This document shows positions 33,601-44,060 of a DNA stretch of 64,000 nucleotides, piece after piece. Under the pieces are notes generated by a model. That model worked only from the letters and a program-made list of their open reading frames with translations. It was not told where the DNA came from and did no database searches. Location of the stretch: positions 4,997,845 through 5,061,844 of the forward strand of contig OU744453.1 of assembly GCA_916610825.1 (NCBI GenBank), given 5' to 3'. Both the position numbers and the translations under genes were made by a program. This DNA is from Haliclystus octoradiatus (lineage: Eukaryota > Cnidaria > Staurozoa > Stauromedusae > Haliclystidae). Every line of letters starts with the position of its first letter. Position 1 is the first letter of the stretch.

Positions 33601-36600
33601 CTTACTGTTATAGGCGCTTTGACTGTACTATTCAACAAACCTACTGCTTCGTACGTATTGAACAAGGTATTATTGAACAAGGCTGACCCACGCTTTATAC
33701 AGCGCGTGTATTAAATTTCAAATTAAATATATAATCTGAAAATATTATGATATGATAGTATATGAGCCTATATATTTTTGATCTTTGCAATCTCAGCAAA
33801 TATGCCTGTGATTTTCATGGAAGTCTATCAAAATACTAAGAGTTCGTTGAAAATATAATTTATCACTTATCACTTATATACATAATACTGTCTGTTTATA
33901 TATCACAATATTTCTATATTTCTATCGCTTATATACATAATACTGTCTGTTTATATATCACAATATTTCTATATTTCTATATTTCTATATTTCGATATTT
34001 CTGTGACTGTCCGCGACTTATGTACGTCTTACTGGCGATATAATACAGATAATCCGTTGTCGGGAAATTATGCAAACATTTGTGTCGAGATAACCGTGTA
34101 CAGTAACAAATTTGTTGTATGAAAAGTATGGGTCTATGACGTTGTTTTAAAATAATATACTTCATTTGATATTTTATTTGATATCCTTGCATTAAAAAAT
34201 TCAGAGATTTTGAAAAATTTCATAGGTCGATAATCTAGCGGGCAGCCAAATCGAATTCAAATTGAAATCCCCAGAACAAAAATATTTTGCTTTGAATTTG
34301 AAAGCTGCGTGTAAATTGTTTGAACAAGTGAAACTTAAAACTGAAGGAAATACTGAGTTACATTGAATTACCAGTATAACTAGGCCAGACAAAATATGTT
34401 TTGAAATCAAAGAAACGTAGACCATTTTCCAAATGAGATCCAAATAAAAAATATACGAGCGGCATAATCTCCGAACAACATTTAAATACATAATAGCGGG
34501 TTCTCTGAGTTAATACACCAATCAATAATAAGTTAACAACCATATTTTATCGAAAGAGAATGTACGCCCGATAAGAATAAAATAAAGATTGTCTTTTATT
34601 CTAAATAATTCTGACAAAAATGATCATTTCATATCGTGATCAAATGCATGGTAAAGTAGATTCATTTTCTACATAGTAAATTATCCTTTTCGTCAGACAT
34701 CATAACATGAGCATTTAAATATTACCATCGGCTGTGGTATTTATATCTTTGAAGCTGCACTTAACATTTCCACTCTATAAACCATCGCGTCCGTTTCAAT
34801 AAATTCTGAATAAATATGCATATCACGAATCTGGCAAAATGAGCTGTTTTCGTTTTTCTATCAAAATAATTAATTTATTCATAATCATCTTTTCTTTCAT
34901 TCGACATCTGTAATGTATTATAAATAGCGCGTAGAAATATTGACAACAAGATCTAACATAATATCAATATTGAATTAGTATAGCGATTTATTATAGAATT
35001 TTATTTCCTTTTAAAAGAATGTTGATGCTATTAGTCTGGAAAATTTGATAACAAGAAGCACTATGAGGTCAACTTTTCACATCTTTTGTTTACTTTTAAA
35101 ATTTTATTTTCAACGAACTCTTAGTATTTTGATAGATTGCCATGAAAATCTCAGGCCTACTTGCTGAGATTGCAAAGATCAAAAATATATAGGCTCATAT
35201 ACTATCATATCATAATATTTTCAGATTATATATATAGTTTGAAATCAATACACGCGCTGTCGCCTTGTTCAGTAATATGTTTTCGAAGCAGCAGCTTTGT
35301 TGATTAGTACAGTCAAAGCGCGTTTAACAGTAAGTAAGGGGTTGGCTCATTGGTTAATGCTCTGGTATTACAATATCAGGGTAGTAAGTTCAAATCCGCC
35401 ATTCGGCAGTTTTTATCAACGATTTTTCAGATTTTTTTAATATGAAGCAGTAAATCATTGTTAATTAACAAAAGATATCGTTTGATCATGTTAATAACAG
35501 AAATTAGTAGACCATGTGTCTTGTCGAAGCTAAATTAATTTAATACTGAATATATTGCATGCAATGCCACGAGTTTGACCGGCCACACCTTGACGGCGTT
35601 ATTTTGTGAACACCACATTAGTGTTGTATATATTGCAATAAAGATTTATGAATTCGAACCGAACGCGATCCGATCATATCGGGTCAGATTCGGGTTAATA
35701 TTTTAGGTCTTCGGATCGGATCGGATTTGAAGTGATTTTTTATGGATAGTTTCAGATTTCGAAATTTGACTGAGTATTTGTAATTTATAATAATTAATGT
35801 GTTCTGGCCTCCTTTCAGCACATAAAATAAAGGTTTTTCTATGGAGATATAGCTACGTTAAATTATACATTTCAATCGACTCAATTGATGTGAAATAAAT
35901 TTTTATTAAAGGAATGATTAAGATGTATTGATTAATGCTACATCGTTTCAATGCGTATTGTGTCTCATGTTCTCCTCAAGAGTTCATACTCCGTATACAG
36001 CGATAGTCAGCTTAGTCAATTGTTTAATTATAAGTGATCTGAAAGTTTTATCATAGAAGGTCCATAATGGACTACACTCATTGCTAGTATTTCTATATTT
36101 CTATATTTCGATATTTCTGTGTCTGTCCGCGACTTATGTACGTCTTACTGGCGATATATTACGGATAATCCGTTGTCGGGAAATTACGCAAACATTTGTG
36201 TCGAGATAACCGTGTACAGTAACAAATTTGTTGTATGAAAAGTATGGGTCTATGACGTTGTTTTAAAATAATATACTTCATCTGATAATTTATTTGATAT
36301 CATTACATTAAAAAATTCAGAGATTTGAAAAATTTCATAGGTCGATAATCTAGCGGGCAGCCAAATCGACTTCAAATTGAATTCTCCAGAACAAAAATAT
36401 TTTGCTTTGAATTTAAAAGCTGTGTGTAAATTGTTTAAACAAGTGAAACTTGAAGCTGAATCAGTTTTATGATAATTAAAACAATACGAAATACTGAATT
36501 ACATTGAATTACCAGTATAACTAGGCCAGACAAAATATGTTTTGAAATCAAAGAAACGTAGACATATTTCATGTAGTGTTGATATCAGCAATACATATAG

Positions 36601-39600
36601 CGCGGCACAAACGCCATGAAAATTAAAGAGACTTTAATTTAATTTGTTAATAAAACAAAATGCCGTTCATTACTTTTCTCAAAATCCAGATATAAAACAT
36701 TTCACTTTTAAAAAGGCTATTTTGATATATAATTTGTGAGAACACTGAGCAAACAATCTGTTTTGAAATGAATAATCTATCGCGGGGCATAAAAACAAAT
36801 TAATTTGCAAGAATTTTCAAAATGACGTTGGCGTTCGACTAATTCGAAAAATATTCAGTTCGAATAGATTATCTCTCTACAGTCTAAAATTATAGAGTTT
36901 AGAATTAATCAAGGCATTGCACAAAAGTATTTCTATAATTTATTATTTAATATAAAAAAACGAATCATTTGGTTTTGAGCAGCAAGGCTTTTATCTTCAG
37001 ATTTTGCTTCCATAACTAACGAAGGAATTATAGGCATCGATTAAAATTAAAATTTCATTTTGTTGACTTGCTATACGAATAAGACACAGTATGTTACTAC
37101 AGTTTCCAGAATAAAAATAGCGATATCTTGTTATTATCTTTGATCAAAAATTAATAAAGTTAATTTCGGGTTAATATTGTAGGTCTTCGGATCGGATCGG
37201 ATTTGAAGTGATTTTTTATGGATAGTTTCAGATTTCGAAATTTGCCTGAGTATTTGTAATTTACAATAATTAATGTGTTCTGGCCTCCTTTCAGCACATA
37301 AAATAAAGGTTTTTCTATGTAGATATAGCTACGTTAAATTATACATTTCAATCGACTCAATTGATGTGAAATAAATTTTTATTAAAGGAATGATTAAGAT
37401 GTATTGATTAATGCTACATCGTTTCAATGTGTATTGTGTCTCATGTTCTCCTCCAGAGTTCATACTCCGTATTATGTAGCGATAGTCAGCTTAGTCAATT
37501 GTTTAATTATAAGTGATCTGAAAGTTTTATCATAGAAGGTCCATAATGGACTACACTCATTGTTAGTTATGTACATAAGTGATAAGTGATCCGGAATGAA
37601 ATAAGATACCTAATGTACAGCGCTATATTGTTGGCAAATTGAATTCTGTCAAACGATATATATTTCTGATTTTCAGAAGAATATATCCAAAAAGTACCTT
37701 AAATATCATACAAGCTTCTTGCATCGAACATTTTTACAACTCCGCGAAAGTGGAAAACAGAAACTTGAAAAGAAGTGCACTCGTTCACTCGTTCACTCGT
37801 TCCATGCAATTTGACATTGAACTTGTTCATTCGGGAAGCATACCTCCTCCAAAAAAGGAGACACTTATAGAAATGACATATAGAATTTATTTCTGATTAG
37901 GCAAATTCCGTCATTCTCTATGATTTGATCACACAAGAAGACAGTCTGGAAACGGAACTCATGGGAAAAACCAGAAACACTCAATTGAATAAGTAAAAAC
38001 GTTTGATGGAAGCAGAAGTCGCTTTCTCACGCTATGAATAGGTGTTATGATCAGCTTCCCATTTCACTGTGGAAAACAGAGCTAAACAAACTTAAAAAAG
38101 CCTAATCCTATCACATGACGAAAAGTCGCATTTGATCGGGTTTTCACCATTTTGAAAAGTACGAAACAAATGTTTCATAATGACTCTATCTACAATGCGC
38201 GAATCTCAATAGTAACTTGACCTATTTTTTATGCATAACACATGAATAATTTTGTATTATAATTTCGTTGCTTCGTACCTGGACAATTATGTGTGTTGCA
38301 CACTGCCGTTCTCTCCTTTGTTCCAACGCAATTCTTTCCTCCGTAGTTTGGGGATGGACTGTCACATGATCTTACCTCCAGCGTTTCTCCTCCTCCACAA
38401 CTGGAAGTGCATTCGCCAGAAAATATCCACGATGACCAACCACCCTCAACTGATTCATAAAGCACATATCTTTGCAATCAAAGTTGTTTAATTTCCGTTT
38501 ATCGATTTAAGGGGAGGAGAATATCGGATTATTTTCAATGTCCGCCATTTTTGAAGTAAAAATGTTATGACTTGAATTGATATATTTTTTTATGTTAAAA
38601 AATCTACAATGAATGGAAATCATTGAGCATTCAATAAAGCATTAGATTTGACCACTAATCGCCTAATCTAATTGCTAGACTTCATTTATTCAGGAATATA
38701 CATTCTGTAAGAAATAAATGTTCTGGACAATCAAATTGAAGTCATAGTGTATTTAATCGAAATACATCATCAAATCGAAAAGGAACAAAGATCATAAAAT
38801 ATAAATATTATCCTAGATTTTTGTTCTGGTAGTATCATGGACGCTATGAAATATTTTTATTAGGATGAATAGCAAATTCATCTTGAGAGAGCAATAATAA
38901 ACTAATTTGCAACTCAAAAAAGCATCTTTTGATAATGAACATGAAAAGCCTCATGAACAGATGTCATCATAGTACATGAGATACTATATCAATTCGATGC
39001 TGTGCAAGAGATAAATCTAAAGATGGGAATCAAAACTAATTGGAAATATATTTTTGGAAGCAAAATATTATAATGGATATGTAAATATAGAGCGGGTATC
39101 TTTTCGAGTACAGTTCTCATTCTAAGTATCCCTACTGCTTGTTGGAGGAAGATTCTTTCCACTGAAAAATGTATGGTCTAATCGTCTTCATTGTTTCAGG
39201 ATAGATTTCTGCACGAAAACTAAGCCACAAGCTATAAAATATTATGATTTCCTTGCTTTCGTTTATTTTGCATTTGGTTCGGCTTTGTTGAATAAGTGAT
39301 TTCTAAAATCAAAATTAATTTTTCCTACACGTGGTTTTCTTGGCTATGATAAACAAAAACACAAACGTGGTTCAAAGATGTGCAACATAAATCTAAATGT
39401 TTTAGCAGTACAATTTCAGTGACAACCACTATCGGTGTTATCCTTCTATTTGACAGCAAACCAAAAGTTGATTTGAAATTGGAAGTGGATGAAGGGGAGA
39501 TATGTCACTAAAGTATTATTTTCATGTTATATTATATTTCAAGATTCATATTGGGATCTTACTTGGTATGATCTTTTCGTGAAAAGTCTGAAAAAAGAGG

Positions 39601-40157
39601 AACAGAAATATGATGTATCAACTGTGAGGTAATAATATTTTCTACATTTCATTAAAAGAATTTATTAATTTGCAACTTTTCGTATTGCACACGAACGAAA
39701 CAAAACCATCGGATGAAATTGATGTTGAACGTTGTACTATATTATTAGCAGCACTTGCGTTGAAATAAGGGATATAGGTATAGACTTGCAAGTATAAAAA
39801 TTGCCTATTGATGGTGGTATAGCATAGAAGTGATTAGATGGTTATACTCACTAAAACAACGTTATCGTCTTCCAAAACATAAATGAAATTTAGTAATTCA
39901 CCGTGTACTTTTCTAAAATAAACCGTACAATTTCCAACATTTCTTTTCTCTAATGGTTTCCATTCGATGAAATGACAATTACTTTCATTTCCGTAGCAAC
40001 GTGATGTGCACCCCAGCTTTGTTATGTTTTCAAAATGTATGTTATGTGTGTATGTTAAGTCTCCTTGGAAGTGCTCTATAAATAGAAGATTAGTTTGTTC
40101 CTTTGCCAAGCAGTTTTTCAGTAAGAGTAAAATAAAGACTTTTACCAATGACTCCAT
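21520..40157 (-). CDS. Gene B: secreted PAN-like, multi-TSP1, lectin-like protein (ten-exon model)
   Basis: The exons are 40157-39852, 39587-39563, 38449-38279, 32585-32415, 28229-28059, 26973-26803, 25939-25769, 24913-24722, 23340-23201 and 21633-21520. They total 1,632 nt, or 543 residues plus stop, with all phases compatible. Domains: signal peptide and PAN-like module (1-102), short linker, six TSP1 repeats (about 111-459), lectin-like half domain (460-506) and Cys-rich tail (507-543). A seventh TSP1 exon at 26530-26358 is frameshifted and must be skipped to keep the frame. Introns hold a LINE, a foldback-like element and a MITE. The product is probably extracellular and adhesive or binding, by family knowledge; its partner is unknown. 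A longer start at 40229 is open but would place a poor signal sequence first. Not verified by transcripts. Confidence 0.75.
23201..23340 (-). CDS. Gene B exon 9: C-type-lectin-like first half
   Basis: 140 bp, phase 1 to 0. ANSLCQGASMEMLKV, then FWIKC, resembles the N-terminal half of a C-type lectin domain: first cysteine, helix, and a WI-motif. No second half with the Ca-binding and disulfide motifs follows. The acceptor is cctcttacag and the donor GCG|gtaaga. Confidence 0.75.
23640..24010 (+). mobile_element. Dispersed TIR element, decayed copy 2
   Basis: It retains TTCGAAAAGGATTGA, a weakened ATGATTGATAC block, GCAAAGCTAACCAATATGAT and TGAGTCACT in the order seen at 14033-15267. It lies in the gene B intron that corresponds to the gene A intron holding copy 4, so it predates the duplication. 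Confidence 0.5.
24722..24913 (-). CDS. Gene B exon 8: TSP1 repeat 6 (WGNWQSW type)
   Basis: 192 bp, phase 1 to 1. Three tryptophans (WGNWQSW), six cysteines, and an extension after the last cysteine (FVSYSNDGYG). The usual CxxTCG is CSMSCS. The acceptor is ctgcattag and the donor G|gtgagt. Orthologous in position to the only TSP1 of gene A. Confidence 0.9.
25769..25939 (-). CDS. Gene B exon 7: TSP1 repeat 5 (PNYGG type)
   Basis: 171 bp, phase 1 to 1, with NGGWTSW, CTQSCGGGE, PNYGGEGC and six cysteines. The acceptor is attccag and the donor C|gtaata. It pairs with the decayed exon at 26358 as the second copy of a two-exon unit. Confidence 0.9.
26358..26530 (-). pseudogene. Decayed TSP1 exon in gene B (2-bp insertion)
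   Basis: Sister of the exon at 28059-28229 and alignable throughout, but 173 bp long. Two extra bases after GGWSDW shift the frame straight into tandem stops (TAA TAG). Two later cysteine codons are also lost (TFYDDPFPG where the sister has TCNDNPCPG). Both splice sites (tatgtag and G|gtatag) still look usable, so inclusion would truncate gene B. Confidence 0.85.
26803..26973 (-). CDS. Gene B exon 6: TSP1 repeat 4 (PNYGG type)
   Basis: 171 bp, phase 1 to 1, with NGGWTLW, CTESCGGGE, PNYGGESC and six cysteines. The acceptor is attccag and the donor G|gtaatg. Very similar to the exon at 25769-25939. Confidence 0.9.
28059..28229 (-). CDS. Gene B exon 5: TSP1 repeat 3 (PAFSG type), fourth cysteine missing
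   Basis: 171 bp, phase 1 to 1, with HGGWSDW, CTVSCRSGV and PAFSGSSRQG. The fourth conserved cysteine is Arg (CGT), while the decayed sister exon at 26358 keeps TGT there, so five cysteines remain. The donor is G|gttatt. The acceptor AG is ambiguous by three bases and touches the end of a MITE. Confidence 0.82.
28233..28428. mobile_element. Palindromic MITE abutting a gene B splice acceptor
   Basis: 196 bp that folds almost end to end. The left half (CTAAACAAATAGTTCAT, then GAACTATGC, GATAGCAC) is complementary to the right half, around a G+C-rich centre near 28335. The sister locus at 26521-26540 lacks it, giving an empty-site comparison. Confidence 0.8.
29927..29980. repeat. Short nested hairpin
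   Basis: A perfect 14-bp inverted repeat, GTGCAGGTATAGGT at 29927-29940 and its complement at 29967-29980, encloses the palindrome GCACATGTGC. It lies in a gene B intron. Function unknown. Confidence 0.5.
30375..32080 (-). mobile_element. Decayed LINE reverse-transcriptase region
   Basis: Minus-strand frames give, in order, a pre-RT block (31871-32074), a WKAPAID motif (near 31605) and VPKGSILGPLLFLFYENDLP (near 31100). FADDTQILYKY (near 31040) follows, then a C-terminal domain (IQNLAAKLITG...LNWLTIEEIVELR) ending near 30375. Stops and frameshifts separate the blocks. Jockey/CR1-like by motif. It sits in the gene B intron between TSP1 repeats 2 and 3, in the gene's orientation. Confidence 0.85.
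32415..32585 (-). CDS. Gene B exon 4: TSP1 repeat 2 (PAFNG type)
   Basis: 171 bp, phase 1 to 1, with NGGWSVW, CTVSCGSGV, PAFNGMSC and six cysteines. The acceptor is acatag and the donor G|gtaaat. The frame is also open upstream to an ATG at 32634 with a signal-like leader, so this could instead be an alternative first exon. Confidence 0.85.
32838..33855. repeat. Left arm of foldback-like element
   Basis: Reverse complement of 35105-36089, with scattered substitutions and small indels. Confidence 0.8.
33531..33596 (-). pseudogene. tRNA-like sequence in left arm
   Basis: On the minus strand GCTCATTGGTTAATGG resembles an A box/D arm and AGTTCAAATCT a B box/T arm, at tRNA-like spacing. The anticodon loop has the wrong length and no acceptor stem pairs, so this is a tRNA-derived relic or SINE head, not a working tRNA. 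Confidence 0.5.
33871..33994. repeat. 55-bp tandem duplication and (TATTTC)n run
   Basis: A block beginning with the CTTATATACATAATACTG motif occurs at 33871 and again 55 bp later. It is followed by several TATTTC units, which recur at 36088-36110. Confidence 0.6.
35105..36089. repeat. Right arm of foldback-like element
   Basis: Inverted copy of 32838-33855. Its outer 400 bp recur again, directly, at 37163-37567. Confidence 0.8.
35335..35405 (+). pseudogene. tRNA-like sequence in right arm
   Basis: Counterpart of the minus-strand relic in the other arm, with TTGGCTCATTGGTTAATGC and AGTTCAAATCC. It has diverged at several positions but keeps both box-like segments. Confidence 0.5.
36089..37567. 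repeat. Partial direct copy of the foldback-like element
   Basis: 36089-36565 repeats 33965-34418 (inner region) and 37163-37567 repeats 35690-36087 (right-arm end), both in direct orientation. Between them is unrelated A+T-rich sequence. The first element's right end joins this copy without a gap. Confidence 0.7.
38279..38449 (-). CDS. Gene B exon 3: TSP1 repeat 1 (PNYGG type)
   Basis: 171 bp, phase 1 to 1, with GGWSSW, CTSSCGGGE, PNYGGKNC and all six cysteines. The acceptor is tgaatcag and the donor G|gtacga. It resembles repeats 4 and 5. Confidence 0.9.
39563..39587 (-). CDS. Gene B exon 2: 25-bp linker microexon
   Basis: The acceptor cttttttcag precedes ACT TTT CAC GAA... and the donor is CCAA|gtaaga. 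It has phase 0 to 1 like the linkers of genes A and C, but is two codons shorter. Confidence 0.6.
39852..40157 (-). CDS. Gene B exon 1: signal peptide and PAN/apple-like module
   Basis: 102 codons. MESLVKVFILLLL is a clear signal-peptide core. Cysteines at 50, 54, 61 and 77 match the C-x3-C-x6-C pattern of genes A and C. The donor TTA|gtgagt is in phase 0. The start was chosen here because the hydrophobic core then lies at the N-terminus and an AG acceptor-like site sits two bases upstream. Confidence 0.75.
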
Positions 40158-42123
40158 GCCTGAAATTTTCAGAAAATTGGTAAAAATGGCATATTGATAA
40201 CAAACAGAACTGTACAAATTGAATATCAATCATATTTTGTTCTAAATTATGTATTTCTGAGATTCAACAAACAAAGTTCCAGAGCAGAATGCTCCTCCTA
40301 CAAAAGGAAAATAATACATTTATTTTTTAATTAACTATCAAAAATACATAAAGGGTGTTATCTTCCTTGCTTTTATTTATATTGCCTTTCAAAATTGGGG
40401 CAGGGATGTAAGTTTCATGGGCCGCCCCTTTACCCGTGCTTTTAACGGAAATGGGCGTGATACAGCAAATTTCTCTTTAAGACTAGGGTATTTGAAATCC
40501 TTTAACCGTGCTTGCTTCGTAGTCCTTTAAAACAGATTTCGAAATTGTTGACCACTAACGCTTTTCGAACATGTTATTAAGACCTAGATCAAACGTCGTG
40601 CTGTACATGAGCCGAGCCAAAGTCGAACGACTCGAATCCAGCACGACTCTTCTGAGCCGTAAAGAGCATTGCATCATATGTCCGTACCAGAATAGTTGCG
40701 TCGCAATTAGTCTCATTTTTAATCTTCTTTGGCAAATTTAGCTTGTTGTTTATTTCTGAAAGACCAATTTCCAAAAACAAATAGTTAAGAGTATACACTA
40801 TAATCTTTTTCGAAATTTACAGATCGCTAATAAACACCCTTCTAGATCACAAAACATTTCTTAAAATTACGTATATTTTGTTTGGTTTGAACTGAAAATT
40901 CATTTATAAAAGTCATTTTAGATAATATTTAATATTGAAGTACCCACAAACACAGAATATTTATTAACTATATAGTCTATAAAATTAAACGAAACATTAA
41001 CATATATATTATACATTTATCAGCTCCTCTGGTTAATTGTCTTTGGTTTTATACATTGCAGATAATACCTAGTTTTATTACATGAATTTAATTTCTATAA
41101 GATTAAAAATCAAAGAATAGATATTTTTAAATGATATTTAAAAAGTTGCATTTCATTGGATATTAAAAGAAGTATTTATAAAATGGTTGAGCTCAGAAAT
41201 ATCCGTACTCTTCCATGAAATGGAATCTATCTCTAAGAATATTTTTGTAGTGAGAACGTAAATTTGTTCTCCATTTCTATTCAATTATTATTTAAACACG
41301 TATCATCATTATTTAAAAGAATCGATTATATGTCGGAATTATATATCAAATCTCCTAAGTTCGTGAATCTCAGAAGATCGATTCTTGAAGTTTCATAATT
41401 TCAAATTCAAAATTTTCGAACGATTTCACATCATCATTTTAAATTTTAATATGTTTATGCATACCATAAACTGTAAATTGAATCAAAACCCTAAATTCCT
41501 TACAAGTTTCTACTAACAGCTGTAGGATTTTATTTTGAACGCATACCGTAGAAATGAAACGCATAGTTTATCATTGTTGATCTACCGTTAATATCATTAC
41601 GGTCGGGCAAGCAAGAGTCGTGATAGCAATAATGGTGATATTAAGCAAATTGACCACAGAAAGCACAAATAGCTAGTTCATGAAAAAATAGAGAACAAAA
41701 GAAACAATAGAATGTAGAATGCAGAAATTAAAATTCTTCTTAGACGGATAACAAAATGGGCATTTAACTTTGTAATTAAACAATTTCGAAAATATTAAAA
41801 AAGAAACGGGAATAGACTTAACGATAACTACTTTACAGAATAAATGTAATTTAAATTTGTAGTTTACAGAGTTTTTTGACTTAGTTCGCTTCGACATTAG
41901 TTTTACAGAATATTCATGTGATTCAACGCCCTACGTGCCTCAACACGTCTGTTCGATCAATTAATCGTCATAATAACAGAGTCTGAAATAGAACAAATAT
42001 ATGTGTCTTTATTGGAAAAGTAAAAAAAAAAGGTTAGACTAATTTCCAAAATATTACACACATAGAAGGCATTTACTCAACTCTCTTATACTATGTGGTT
42101 AATTTATAGATTTAATGACAGTT
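40158..42123. other. Intergenic A+T-rich stretch upstream of gene B
   Basis: No coding region recognised. The promoter of gene B should lie at its left part, but no convincing TATA box was identified. Confidence 0.35.
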
Positions 42124-44060
42124 ATATTAATTATTATTCATAAAACATGAAAGTGAACACTTAAATGTGCTGATAGAATTTGCACATATGACATCACCCA
42201 GTAGTGAATTCCAATGGCGCACTTCACGGTTAAAATAAAAATAATGTTTGACATTAAGTTTGGAATTGTCGATGTGATAACGCGTAGTGTGCCCACGGAT
42301 CATTGTTTTCATTAGTACTAGATCGTCAGGCAACTGCAACTCAACTAGTCCATATATGATCGTATAAAATAAGTGTAAGTCAAGCTGCAAACGCCGACTC
42401 TCTAGTGGCGGTATTCTAAGCTTCCTCAAGCGATCAGTGTATGACGGAGTGTCGATACTGCCAAAACATCGACGAAATATTTTCTTTGTAAATCTAGGTT
42501 GTTCCTTTTCTAGAATGACAATGTCTTTCTTCGTGTAAGGTGAAAATATTTGGGATGCATATTCTGTCAATGATCGAGCATAAACTTTAATGGCTCGAAT
42601 TAAATGATCAAGATCATTGAACTTTAAAGATTTCAATATATAGTTTGAAACTGCATAAGCTTTTCGAGATATTTCCATACAATTTTTAGAAAATTTCAGG
42701 TCAGGACTGATAAAAACTCCAAGATCACGGATCGTACTATTAACTTTTTGGAGAACAACATTATCTAAAGAATACGAATATTGTTCATTTCGGGAGCCAA
42801 TATGTAAGACGGAACATTTATCTGCTGCTATTTTGAGTTGTCATCGTTCAGCCTATTGTTCGAATGCTGTGATAGATTCATAAAGAACGGATATATTATC
42901 AGGTTACGTTGAACAAAGCTTCAAGTCATCAGCGAAAAGTCTACAGGAAGTTCTTTTAAAAATATCGGGTAAGTCATTGATGTACATTAAAAATGAGAGT
43001 GGCCCAATGACGGATCCTTGAGGCACACCGCTGACACATCATTCTTCAGTAGATAAACTTTCGCCAACACGTACGCAATGTGTTCTTAATGACAGATATT
43101 GCTCAATCCATCGTAGTAAATGGCCCAGATATTCCATAAGATTTAAGTTTCAAAAGCAGTTTTGGACGGGATACATAGTCAAATGCTTTCGCTAGTTCTA
43201 TATACACAACATCAACACAGTTTTTACTTTCAAGAGCAATTGTCCAGTCATTTTGTGTTTCTAAAAGTTGCGTTGTGGTTGATTTATATTTTAAAAATCG
43301 GTGCTGTTCTTTAGAAGTAAGACCCTGGAACAATAAAAAATCGAGCATAGCATCTCTTGTAATTGACTCCATAAAGGGACAGAAAACGGAATTCGATACG
43401 AATGGCCTGTAACTCACTGATAAATCCGCAGAAGGTTTCTTATAGATAGGACATATGTATGCAGTTCTCCATACAGCAGGAATTAGTTCAGAAATAAAAG
43501 ATAAACGAATATATGCCATAACGGTTTGGCAATAGAAGAGCCAATGCTCTTTATAAAGAAAGCCGGAATTCCATCGTGTGTGCCACAAAGTTTACCCTTC
43601 AGTCTTTGAATTGCACGTATGATGTCTTCTGTTTCAAAATTAATGGTTTGAAAGACTAGCAGAGGTTCGAGATGGAAAATATTGGTGTTTCACCATCAAC
43701 AACTGTAATTACACTACATAATTGTTTTGAACGTAATTCAGCTTTTTCCACCTCATCAGTTAATATAGATCCATCTGCTTTACGCCGAGGAGCAACACCA
43801 GTCTTTTTTTTAAGGATTTATTCACAAATGAATAAAACAATCTAGAATCTCGTGCTGTTAACAATTTTTTTTTCAATATTACGATTGTACTTCTTCAGAG
43901 TTCGACATAGATCTTTAGTGCAACGATAATAAAGTTCATATCCACCTAGTACATGACGATTACGCCGCAAACGATACTTCTCTTTTATCAGACGTTGAAT
44001 ATAAAGTGGATATTTTAAAAAATGTTTCGTAATTAGAGATTTTCTTTGTTATGGTAATTA
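42124..44060 (-). mobile_element. Decayed LINE reverse-transcriptase region
   Basis: Minus-strand reading gives a pre-RT block (about 43700-44000) and an RT start (IPAVWRTAYICPIYKK, then SYRP, then LAKAFDYVSRPKLL; 43103-43588). Next come [20 protein letters not shown] (about 43000) and [10 protein letters not shown] (42909-42956), then a C-terminal domain (YASQIFSPYTKKDIVILEK..., 42127-42678) ending in a stop. A few stops and frameshifts inactivate it. It differs from the LINE at 30.4-32.1 kb. Confidence 0.88.

Larger units (their letters stand above)
32838..36089. mobile_element. Foldback-like element with about 1-kb inverted arms
   Basis: Arms 32838-33855 and 35105-36089 are reverse complements with small differences. 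The outer end reads TACTAGCAATGAG, then GTCCATWATGGAC. Inner ends stop at GTTCGTTGAAAATA. The 1.25-kb centre has no recognisable protein. Each arm contains a tRNA-like sequence. It lies in the gene B intron between TSP1 repeats 1 and 2. No transposase was seen, so mobility would depend on another element. Confidence 0.75.
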
